Shown: positions 39,745 to 47,460 of the stretch, piece by piece
How the letters are laid out: each line of letters begins with the position of its first letter
How positions within the stretch are numbered: the stretch's first letter is position 1
Assembly: GCA_020846005.1 (NCBI GenBank)
Contig: JADLEQ010000048.1
Coordinates: 113,248-177,247, forward strand
DNA length: 64,000 nt
Direction: 5' to 3'
DNA from: Polyangiaceae bacterium
GTDB lineage: Bacteria > Myxococcota_A > Polyangia > Polyangiales > Polyangiaceae
Program-made: the position numbers and the translations under genes
Notes under the pieces: generated by a model
The model's database searches: none
The model's input: only the letters and a program-made list of their open reading frames with translations
What the model was told of the DNA's origin: nothing

Positions 39745-41394
39745 ATGCCGTCGGCCCCGTCCCTCCCGCCTGCCGCTGACGTCCTCCCGGACGAGGACGC
39801 TTGGGAGCCGGACGTGTGGCTCGTCGGGGCCGCCTGGGTCGTGGTCGTCGCTTCGGTCGCGCTCCTGCTCACCTACCCGTTCGGGCGTGATCAGGCGATC
39901 TACGCGGTCGTCGGCGAGGCCATCGCAGCGGGGCGCCTGCCGTACCGCGACGCTTGGGACTTCAAGCCCCCTGGGATCCACCTCGTGCACGCGCTCGCGG
40001 CGCTCCTGCCGGGCCGATCGATGGCGGCCGCTCGCGTCCTCGAGGCCGCCGGGCTGCTGGCGCTGGTGCTGGCGTACCGATCCGTCGGTCGCCGTTGCTT
40101 CGGGCTGCGGCGGGTCGGGCTGGTCGCCGGCGCGCTCGCGGCGCTCGTCCACGTGCAGCTCGACTTCTGGCACACGGGGCAGCCCGAGAGCTTCGCGGCC
40201 TTCCTGACTGCCTTCGCGATCGCCTTGGCGGCCTCGGAGCCTCACCGTGATCGCCGCCGGTGGGTGTGGGTCGCGATCGGCGGGCTGTTCGCGCTGTGCG
40301 GCATGCTCAAGCCGCCGCTGGGGGCGGCCGGGGTAGCGGTCGCGCCGTTCCTGGTGCGCCGTGAGCGGCGAGGCGGGATCGGCGGCGCGCGCGCTCTCCT
40401 CCCGCTCGCGTGGCTCGCGGCGGGCGCGGCGCTCCCCGCGATCGCCGTGTACGCGTGGCTCCGCCTCGGTGGGGCGTGGCCGGCCACTGCCTGGACGTTC
40501 CTCGAGTTCGCGCCTGGCTATACGGCGCTCGGGCACTCGTCCTGGTCCTCCGCGGAGCTCCTCTACTATGGCGTCGCGGACGCGGTCGCGTGGCGCTCGG
40601 CGCCGCTCGCCGTCGGCCTGGTCGCGGCGGTCGCGCTGCCCCCGATCGATGTGCGCGAGCGCGAGTGCGTGTGGCTCGTCACCGGCGTCGCCGGCCTCCA
40701 GCTCGCCGGCGTGGCGCTCCAGGCGAAGTTCTTCCCGTACCACTACGGCGCCACGCTGCCGCTCCTCGCGCTCGTCGGCGGGCTCGGCCTCTACAAGCTC
40801 TGGCGGCGGAGCCTCGCCGCGGGCGCGGCCGGCGCGGTCGGGTTCGCGGCCGTGCTGGTCGTGGTCGCCACCATGCGTGTGCCGGTCCTCGATCTGCCGG
40901 GGACGTTCTGGTCGCGCTCCGCGGCGCGCCTCCGCTGGGTACTCGGCGGCCTCACGGGCGCGGAGCGCGAGCGCCTCGATCGAGACCTCCACCGGGCCGC
41001 CGACTACTCGCTGGAGGAGACCCGTGCCGCCGCGCGCGCCGTCGCGGAGCTCACGCAGGCGGACGACTCCGTCTTCGTGTGGGGCTTCGAGCCGGCGATC
41101 TACTGGCTGAGCGCGCGGCGCCCAGCGTCTCGGTTCGTCTACGACGTGCCCCAGCGCGTGAGCTGGGCCCGGGAGCGCTCGCGGCGCGACCTGCTGGGTG
41201 AGCTCGAGCGGGATCCGCCGCGCGTCATCGTCGTGCAGCGGGGCGATCAATTCTGGTGGGTCACCGGGGATCAGCTCGACTCCGCGCAGGCGCTCGAGAC
41301 GTTCCCCGAGCTCGAGGCGCGGCTCGCGGCCGACTACGAGCTCAAGCGGCGCGTGGGCGACTTCGATCTGCACGTCCGCGTCGCCGCGCGTTAG
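39745..41394 (+). CDS. GT-C membrane glycosyltransferase (PMT/ArnT-like)
   Basis: 549 aa, ATG at 39745; TAGCTT ends 10 bases upstream. After one helix comes the catalytic first loop with GRDQAIYAVVGEAI and DAWDFKPPGIH, the family pattern of an acidic residue followed by D-x-KPPG. About ten further helices follow to residue 390, then a soluble tail of about 150 residues with ADDSVFVWGFEPAIYWLS. These enzymes move sugars from polyprenyl-phosphate donors to lipid, protein or glycan acceptors on the outer face of the inner membrane. It overlaps the convergent flippase-like gene by 4 bases. Confidence 0.85.
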   Translation: MPSAPSLPPAADVLPDEDAWEPDVWLVGAAWVVVVASVALLLTYPFGRDQAIYAVVGEAIAAGRLPYRDAWDFKPPGIHLVHALAALLPGRSMAAARVLEAAGLLALVLAYRSVGRRCFGLRRVGLVAGALAALVHVQLDFWHTGQPESFAAFLTAFAIALAASEPHRDRRRWVWVAIGGLFALCGMLKPPLGAAGVAVAPFLVRRERRGGIGGARALLPLAWLAAGAALPAIAVYAWLRLGGAWPATAWTFLEFAPGYTALGHSSWSSAELLYYGVADAVAWRSAPLAVGLVAAVALPPIDVRERECVWLVTGVAGLQLAGVALQAKFFPYHYGATLPLLALVGGLGLYKLWRRSLAAGAAGAVGFAAVLVVVATMRVPVLDLPGTFWSRSAARLRWVLGGLTGAERERLDRDLHRAADYSLEETRAAARAVAELTQADDSVFVWGFEPAIYWLSARRPASRFVYDVPQRVSWARERSRRDLLGELERDPPRVIVVQRGDQFWWVTGDQLDSAQALETFPELEARLAADYELKRRVGDFDLHVRVAAR

Positions 41395-42401
41395 TCTGCG
41401 GCGGGCGGCTCGGCGGTCTCTGCGTCGGATTCGACCGCTGGGCGCCGGCCCCCCAGCCCCAGCGCGAGCATGAACGGGAGGCCGACGAGCGCGAACAGCC
41501 AGATCGCGACGACCGAGTAGCCCAGCGTCGCCGCAGCCAGCTCGGCCTCCGAGACCGCGCCTCCGTCCGCACGCACCAGGAAGAGGAACGCAGCGTCGCG
41601 CGTGCCCATCCCTGCCAGCGTGACGGGCGCGAGCCCGGCCAGCACCGCGAGCGGCCAGTGCAAGAGGGTCTGCTGCCAGGAGACCTCCGCGCCGACGGCG
41701 ACGAGCAGCAGGTGCACGGTCGCCACCGAGCCCACGCGGATGGTCAGCGAGGCTCCCGCGACGCCAGCGACGGCGCGCGCCGAGCGCACGACCGCCCCGA
41801 TGCCCTCCACCGCCGCCGCCACCGCCGCGCGGCGCGAGCGGATCCACGGCAGCCCCAGCCAACGCTCGCGCGAGCGCAGCAGGATCGCGACGGCGCCGAA
41901 CAGCGCCGCGGTGCCCCCGCCGGCCAGCCCCGCCAGCCACCACGCGCGCTCCGCGACGGCGACGCCCACGCACAGGATCAGCAGCACCGCGAGGTCGACG
42001 ATCTTCTCGGCCACGACGCTCGCTGTCCCTGCGGCGACCGGCACCTCGGGGCGGAGCGCGAGCGGTCGCAGCAGCTCGTTGGCGCGGGAGGGCGTGACGA
42101 CGGTCGGGGGCCAGGTGGCGAGCACGACCGCGAGCGAGCGCGCGTAGGAGATCCGGTGGCCGAGCGCCGCGAGCGAGAACCGCCATCGCTGCGCCCCGAC
42201 CAGTACGCAGCCCGTGGCGGCGGCCACCGCGGCGGCGACCCACCCTGGGTTGGCGCGCCGGGCAGCGCGGGCCAGCGCCTCGGTCCCCGCGAGATCACGG
42301 ACGAGCACCACCAGCACCGCGAGCGTCAGCGCCAGGATGACCAGGGGGCGGAGCGAGCGCGCGAGGTCGCGAGGGCGTGCGAGCGGCCAGCGGGAGCGCA
42401 T
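41391..42401 (-). CDS. Lysylphosphatidylglycerol-synthase TM-like (UPF0104/AglD-type) membrane protein
   Basis: 336 aa, ATG at 42401. About eight helices show the family pattern: an N-terminal WRFSLAALGHRISYARSLAVVL, TPSRANELLRPLAL (compare the usual P-x-R-xGE), and PVTLAGMGTRDAAFLFL (compare GGLGVRE). Members include the flippase-like half of MprF and proteins encoded beside glycosyltransferases. Within this glycosyltransferase cluster a lipid-linked-sugar flippase role fits, but this is inference. It is the only minus-strand gene in the cluster and its stop overlaps the preceding gene's stop. Confidence 0.75.
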   Translation of the reverse strand: MRSRWPLARPRDLARSLRPLVILALTLAVLVVLVRDLAGTEALARAARRANPGWVAAAVAAATGCVLVGAQRWRFSLAALGHRISYARSLAVVLATWPPTVVTPSRANELLRPLALRPEVPVAAGTASVVAEKIVDLAVLLILCVGVAVAERAWWLAGLAGGGTAALFGAVAILLRSRERWLGLPWIRSRRAAVAAAVEGIGAVVRSARAVAGVAGASLTIRVGSVATVHLLLVAVGAEVSWQQTLLHWPLAVLAGLAPVTLAGMGTRDAAFLFLVRADGGAVSEAELAAATLGYSVVAIWLFALVGLPFMLALGLGGRRPAVESDAETAEPPAAD

Positions 42402-42486
42402 CCGGGGCGAGTCTGGTCGAGCCCGCCGACTGGCGAAAGACGCCCTCGTTTTCGCGTCGCGGCCGGGCTGCTAGGGTGCCGCGCCG

Positions 42487-44721
42487 GTGACCACCGCCTC
42501 CATCGACGGCTCGTCGCACGTCGCGGCCGAGCGGCGCGTGGAGCGCATCGCGCGGGCGATCGCGGCGCTCTCCTGCGCGTTCATGGCGGTGGCGGGCGGC
42601 TGGGAGCTCGCCGGGCCCGTGACGGCCGGGCACTACGCGATCGTGGGTTCGCGCGGGATCATGGCGGAGAACATGCTCACGTGGGGCATCTGGGGGCCCG
42701 TCCGCACGTACACCCTCGAGCGCCCGCCGCCGACGATGCACTACGCCAACCACCCGTGGGGGATGTTCTGGCTCGTCGCGGCGTCGTTCGCCGCGTTCGG
42801 GCGGCACGAGTGGGCGTGCCGGCTGGTCCCGCTGGCGATGAGCGTGGCGACCCCCGCGTTGCTCTTCGGCGTCGGGCGTGCGCTGTGGGGGCCGGTGGGC
42901 GGCGCGCTCGCCGCGGCGGGCTTCGTGGTGCTGCCGATCACGCTGTCGTTCGCCGCGTTCCCCGGGTTCGAGGTGCCGGTCACCTTCGGCTGCGCGCTGG
43001 CGCTCTGGGGCTACGTGCACCTCGCGCGCACGTGGTCGCTGCGCTGGATGCTCGTGTCACTGCTCGGGTTCTTCGTCTGCTACCACGCCGACTGGATCGC
43101 GTATCTCTTCGCGGCGCTCGTGCTCGGTGGGCTCGGCGCGGTCGTGCTCGTCGTGCCGCGGCGCTGGATCCCGGCGGTGGATCTGCGCCGGTTCCTCACC
43201 TGGTGGGCCGCGGCGGTGGCGCTCGCTGGGGCGTCGCTCGCGCTCTACGCGTACCTCTTCCAGCAGGGCGGGCACCTCGACCACCTCTCCAGCCAGGCGA
43301 AGATGCGCAGCACCGGCAATCACCTGCCGCTCGAGCAGGTGCTCCAGGCCCGGCGCCACTGGATCGAGATCATGTTCACGCCGCTCGCCATCCTCGTGGG
43401 CAAGGCCACCGTCCCGCTGGTGGCGGCGCGCGCGATCCTGCTCCGCCGGCCGACCGAGGCGCTGCCGCTGGCGGTCCTCGCGATGGCCCTCTTCCACTAC
43501 GTGTACTTCAAGAACGGCGCGGACGTCCACATCTTCTGGCCGTATCCGTTCGCGGCGTGGTTCGCGCTCGGGTTGGGCGCGCTCGGCGGCACGATCGAGC
43601 GCGCCCTGCAGATGGCGCGCGCCCGGTGGTTGCCTCGGCTGCCCGCCGAGCCGCTCGCCTGCGGGGCGCTCGCCGTGGTCGGGCTGATCCCCCTCGCGAT
43701 CGTGCCGGATGGCCTGCGCGCCCTCCGCTGGGCTCACGCCACGGGAGGTCGCCTCAACGACGACGGTCACCTGAACCAGCAGGACGTGGACAAGGCGGTC
43801 GTCGCGGGATGGGTCGGTGAGCAAGCGCCGCCGCCCGCGGTGATCGGCCTGCACTCCAGCATGCGGAGCCACTGGGGCCTCGAGTACGCCCTGCACCGCC
43901 CCATCGAGGTGATCGCTCGGCCGCGCACGACGAAGGACCCGGTGCGTCGCTGGTTCCTCGCCGACTCGCGCTTCGCCAGCAGCGGCGATCTCTCGGCGCT
44001 GGCCGCCGCGCACGCCGTGCGCGTGGTGGGCCCGTTCTGGGTGGTCGACTCCCACGCGGGGCCGGCGCCGCTCGAGGGGCTCACGTTCGAGGAGCGCGAG
44101 CCGAGCTGGCTCGAGGCCTACTTCGTCCAGGGCAACGACCCGCTCCGAACGATCCGGCCGGACGCCTACGTGACCTGGGAGCTGCGGCACCTGTTCGGGC
44201 AAGAGCCGAACCCACCCCCGACGGAGCCGCCGCGCACGCGCGACCAGCGCCGGATCGCCCACAACCTCGCGGTCGCGGCGGGCGACGCGGCCGCCGCGCG
44301 CGAGCATCTCGCCGGGGTCCTCGCGGAGCTCCGCGACACGACGCCCGTCGAGTACACCGGGGGCACGAAGATGGTCGGCAGGACGCTCGATCCCGGCGTG
44401 GCGCCCAAGCTCACATTGGTCTTCATGGCCGGCGATCTCCCGGCCGGAGAGCTCCAGTACGACGTGCGCTCGATGCTCGACGAAGACGCCGCGTGGTCGC
44501 TCGTCCCCCGCGACGACAAGGAGAAGCAGCACGGCACGTTCTTCGCTCTCCCGCCCGCGAGCTGGAAGAAGGGCCACGTCTACTTCTACGAGACCGAGCT
44601 CCGCAGGCGGCCGGGTCGCGAGCGGTTCTACGGCTTCTGGTTCTCGCGCGGCGGCGGCGCCGCCCCGCCCGTGCCGACGGCGGGCCCGCCGCAGACCACG
44701 CTGCTCGTCCTGCCGCCCTGA
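42487..44721 (+). CDS. GT-C membrane glycosyltransferase with large C-terminal domain
   Basis: 744 aa, GTG at 42487; TAGGGT ends 9 bases upstream. The first loop after helix one carries GHYAIVGSRGIMAENML, then MHYANHPWGMFWLVAASF, which fits the GT39/ArnT-like pattern of an acidic or histidine-rich donor site and a conserved HPP-like turn (here HPW). About nine helices reach residue 415. The C-terminal 320 residues are soluble and presumably periplasmic (GLHSSMRSHWGLEYALHRP, KLTLVFMAGDLPAGE). Acceptor unknown. It is probably the second glycosyltransferase acting with its neighbours on one envelope glycan. Confidence 0.75.
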   Translation: MTTASIDGSSHVAAERRVERIARAIAALSCAFMAVAGGWELAGPVTAGHYAIVGSRGIMAENMLTWGIWGPVRTYTLERPPPTMHYANHPWGMFWLVAASFAAFGRHEWACRLVPLAMSVATPALLFGVGRALWGPVGGALAAAGFVVLPITLSFAAFPGFEVPVTFGCALALWGYVHLARTWSLRWMLVSLLGFFVCYHADWIAYLFAALVLGGLGAVVLVVPRRWIPAVDLRRFLTWWAAAVALAGASLALYAYLFQQGGHLDHLSSQAKMRSTGNHLPLEQVLQARRHWIEIMFTPLAILVGKATVPLVAARAILLRRPTEALPLAVLAMALFHYVYFKNGADVHIFWPYPFAAWFALGLGALGGTIERALQMARARWLPRLPAEPLACGALAVVGLIPLAIVPDGLRALRWAHATGGRLNDDGHLNQQDVDKAVVAGWVGEQAPPPAVIGLHSSMRSHWGLEYALHRPIEVIARPRTTKDPVRRWFLADSRFASSGDLSALAAAHAVRVVGPFWVVDSHAGPAPLEGLTFEEREPSWLEAYFVQGNDPLRTIRPDAYVTWELRHLFGQEPNPPPTEPPRTRDQRRIAHNLAVAAGDAAAAREHLAGVLAELRDTTPVEYTGGTKMVGRTLDPGVAPKLTLVFMAGDLPAGELQYDVRSMLDEDAAWSLVPRDDKEKQHGTFFALPPASWKKGHVYFYETELRRRPGRERFYGFWFSRGGGAAPPVPTAGPPQTTLLVLPP

Positions 44722-44725
44722 GCGC

Positions 44726-44739
44726 GGCCCGCGCGGGCC
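44726..44739 (+). terminator. Short palindrome after a glycosyltransferase gene
   Basis: GGCCCGCGCGGGCC lies 5 bases after the stop. It is a perfect but short palindrome and could arise by chance at this GC content. Confidence 0.2.
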
Positions 44740-44792
44740 CCCCGCCGCTCGAGCTTCCGCGCCTCGCCGACTCCTGCTAGCGACGCCACGCC

Positions 44793-46370
44793 ATGGTCCG
44801 CGGTCGTGAGCGCGCGTGGACGGCGGCGCTCGCCGGCCTCGTGCTGGCCGTGCTGGCCTGGACGACCAGCTACCGCGCGCTCTCGGCGCCGAACGAGCGC
44901 TCGAGGCTCTACCTCGCGGTGGCGGTCGTCGATGACGCGACGTTCGCGATCGACGGCTCGATCCAGCGCTTCGGCCCCATCCTCGACGTCGCGGGCCACG
45001 CCGGGCGCACGTATTCCGACAAGGCGCCGGGCTCGAGCCTCCCGGCGGCCGCGGTGTACTGGGTCGCCAGCCAGGTCGCGCCCGCCTCCACGTGGTCGAT
45101 CGAGGAGCTCGTCGCGCTCACGCGCCGGGTGGTGATGATCCCGTTCGGCGTCGCCGGGTTCCTCGCCCTGCGGGCGCTGCTGCGGCGGTCGCGGGTGTCG
45201 GCGGGGCCGCGCGACGTGGTCGCGCTCGGGTGGATCCTCGGCTCGAGCGCCTTCCACTACTCGACCGCCGTGTACGGGCACCAGCTCGTCGCCGTCGCGC
45301 TCGTCTTCGCGCTGCTGTTCGTCCTGCGCGCCGAGGGCGCGACGCGCGCGCTCGATCGTGCCGTCGCCGCCGCGCTGGCCGGCGCCTCGGCCGGTTTCGC
45401 GGGGCTCACGGAGTACCAGGCGGGGATCCCGGCCGCGCTCCTCGCGCTGTACGTCCTCTCCGGGCCGCTGCGCCGATCCGCCTCGGGGCTGCTCGGGTTC
45501 GTCGCCGGCAGCCTGCCGTTCCTCCTCGCGCTCGGGGCCTACAACCGCTGGTGCTTCGGCGGGGTGCTCGAGCTGTCCTACCACCACCTCGCCAACCCGG
45601 GCCTGGCGAACCTCCACGGGCAGGGGGTAGGGGGGATCACCCAGCCCCAGTGGACCTCGTTCCAGGGCGGGATCCTCAGCCTGCACCGCGGCCTGGTGCC
45701 GACGTCGCCCTTCTTCCTGCTGGCGCTGCCCGGCGTGTGGGTGCTGTGGGCGCGCGGGCGTCGGCGCCTCGCGGCGCTGCTCGGGGGCGCGTGCCTCTAC
45801 TTCCTGCTCTTCATCTCGAGCTCGAACATGTGGGTCGCGGGGTGGGGCTTCGGGCCGAGGCTGCTCGTCCCGTGCATGGGGTGGGGCGCGGTCCTCGTCG
45901 CGCACGGCCTGCAGGCGCTCGGCCGGCGAGGGTGGGCCGACGGCCTCTGTCGTGGCCTGTTCGTCGCCGGGGTGCTCTACCACCAGGTCGTCCACGCCTT
46001 CTTCACGGAGCCCTGGGATCCTGCGCGAAATCCCCTGCTCGATGTGGTGCTGCCCCTCTGGCGCCTCCGCCTCGTGTCCCCGAACGTCGGGGAGCGCGTC
46101 GGGCTCTCTGGCCTCGCGTCCCTCGCGCCGCTCGCGGTGCTGGTGGCGGTGGCGGTCGCCGTGCTCCTGCTCCGCGGCGTACGCAGCCGGAGGCTCGCGG
46201 TGGCGGCGTGGGTCCCGATCGCGGCGATCGTCCCCGTGGCGGCGCTCGCCCTCGTCGCGGTCACGCTCGGTCCGACGGGCACTGACGCGTCGGTGCGCGT
46301 GTTCCATGACATGGTCCGCACCATGAGCGCCCAGGAGCGCGGGGCGCCAGCGGTCGCCCCGGGGCGCTGA
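44793..46370 (+). CDS. Polytopic membrane protein, GT-C-like
   Basis: 525 aa, ATG at 44793. About ten helices. The first loop has ERSRLYLAVAVVDDATFAID and then HAGRTYSDKAPGSSLPAAAVYWV, a Y-S-D-K-x-P-G pattern seen in a bacterial group of putative glycosyl- or mannosyltransferases. A later loop holds YNRWCFGGVLELSYHH and SMWVAGWGFGPRLLVP-like residues (FGPRLLVPC), again as in that group. The catalytic assignment is by pattern only. It lies in line with the other glycosyltransferases, 71 bases after the preceding stop. Confidence 0.65.
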   Translation: MVRGRERAWTAALAGLVLAVLAWTTSYRALSAPNERSRLYLAVAVVDDATFAIDGSIQRFGPILDVAGHAGRTYSDKAPGSSLPAAAVYWVASQVAPASTWSIEELVALTRRVVMIPFGVAGFLALRALLRRSRVSAGPRDVVALGWILGSSAFHYSTAVYGHQLVAVALVFALLFVLRAEGATRALDRAVAAALAGASAGFAGLTEYQAGIPAALLALYVLSGPLRRSASGLLGFVAGSLPFLLALGAYNRWCFGGVLELSYHHLANPGLANLHGQGVGGITQPQWTSFQGGILSLHRGLVPTSPFFLLALPGVWVLWARGRRRLAALLGGACLYFLLFISSSNMWVAGWGFGPRLLVPCMGWGAVLVAHGLQALGRRGWADGLCRGLFVAGVLYHQVVHAFFTEPWDPARNPLLDVVLPLWRLRLVSPNVGERVGLSGLASLAPLAVLVAVAVAVLLLRGVRSRRLAVAAWVPIAAIVPVAALALVAVTLGPTGTDASVRVFHDMVRTMSAQERGAPAVAPGR

Positions 46371-46389
46371 GGTGGGCGGGACCCTCCCC

Positions 46390-46418
46390 TTGCGCTGCCT
46401 GCGCCCCGCTGCGATCCT
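46390..46418 (+). promoter_or_regulatory. Weak sigma-70-type promoter before the discoidin gene
   Basis: TTGCGC (46390-46395), 17-base spacer, GATCCT (46413-46418). Predicted start is 46425, three bases before ATG 46428, so the transcript would be almost leaderless. Confidence 0.25.
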
Positions 46419-46427
46419 CCTCGCCCG

Positions 46428-47441
46428 ATGGCGACGGTGTCTGCGGCGATCCCCACCTCCTGGGTCGGTCGCGCGAGCGAGTGGTTCTTGCTCCGCGGCG
46501 CGGAGGCGCGGGCTCGTAGCTACGCGCCGGAGCAGGCGGAGGTCGTCGCCCGGCTGCACCGCGCGGCCGCTGGGCGGCTGCTGACGGCCCGTGATCTGCG
46601 TGACGCGACGGCGCTCCCGGCGGCCGCCGCGATCCTCCGGGAGGCGGGGGCGCTGGCCGCGATGGCGCTGCTCGTCGCCCGCGATCCGCGGGTGCAGGTC
46701 CTCGACCTCGACCCGGCCGAGGTGTGGGATCGGCTGATGGCCTCGATCGAAGGCGATCCCGCGCTCGGCGCCTCGGTCGCGCGGCTCGGCCCACGGCTCG
46801 GCCCGGCTCGCGGCCTCATCCTCTCCCGCCGTCCCCTCGAGGTGGACGCGCTCCCCCCAGCCGAGGCGCTCGCGCTCCTCGAGGGCGCCGAGGCCGTCGC
46901 GGACTGGATGCTCGCGCTGGCGGAGCCGCGGTCGGTGCGCCGGCTCCGGGTGGCGCGCGTCTCGCGGCTCGCGCTCGTCGCCGGCGGGCTCGTCGCCGGC
47001 GCGGCGTTCGTGGCGGTGCGCTCGATCCAACCCTCGAACGTGGCGCGCGGCAAGCCGGTCGAGGCCAGCGGGTACTGGGCGGGCAGCGCGCCCGCCGACG
47101 CGCTCGTGAACGGCCAGCGCGAGATCCCGTGGGCTTCGGGCACGGCGCGCGGCAAGGAGAACTGGTTCGCCGTCGACCTCGGCCAGCCGCACGTGCTGCA
47201 GCGGGTCGTCATCGTGAACCGCGAAGACAAGTACGCGAAGGAGACCTTCCCGCTCGTGCTCGAGATCTCCGAGGACGGGCAGGCGTGGGAGGAGGTCGCG
47301 CAGTTCGACCACGCGACGGCAGGGCGCGAGCTCATCTGGGCGGCGAGCGGTCGCGTCGCGCGGCGCCTCCGCGTCCGGCACGCGACGTTCGCCAAAAACA
47401 TCGCGCTCAGCGAGATCGAAGCGTACGGGAGACCGCGCTGA
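46428..47441 (+). CDS. Single-pass membrane protein with discoidin (F5/8 type C) domain
   Basis: 337 aa, ATG at 46428. Residues 1-180 are helical, Ala/Arg-rich and without known motifs. One membrane helix near 183-200 (LALVAGGLVAGAAFVAV) follows basic residues, so the C-terminal half should be periplasmic. Residues about 205-337 form an F5/8-type-C-like beta sandwich: NVARGKPVEASGYW, NWFAVDLGQPHVLQRVVIVNR, FPLVLEISEDGQAWEEV, RRLRVRH, IALSEIEAYG. Such domains bind carbohydrates or membranes. Within a glycosyltransferase cluster it may hold the glycan product. It is probably co-transcribed with the next gene, 19 bases away. Confidence 0.8.
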   Translation: MATVSAAIPTSWVGRASEWFLLRGAEARARSYAPEQAEVVARLHRAAAGRLLTARDLRDATALPAAAAILREAGALAAMALLVARDPRVQVLDLDPAEVWDRLMASIEGDPALGASVARLGPRLGPARGLILSRRPLEVDALPPAEALALLEGAEAVADWMLALAEPRSVRRLRVARVSRLALVAGGLVAGAAFVAVRSIQPSNVARGKPVEASGYWAGSAPADALVNGQREIPWASGTARGKENWFAVDLGQPHVLQRVVIVNREDKYAKETFPLVLEISEDGQAWEEVAQFDHATAGRELIWAASGRVARRLRVRHATFAKNIALSEIEAYGRPR

Positions 47442-47460
47442 GGCGCGTCCGCGGGTTGCC

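Noticed and set aside
39535..42243. A 902-codon minus-strand open frame spanning tRNA-Arg and a glycosyltransferase gene
   Set aside because: It reads through a perfect tRNA and opposite a well-supported membrane enzyme; the translation is Arg/Gly/Ala low-complexity.
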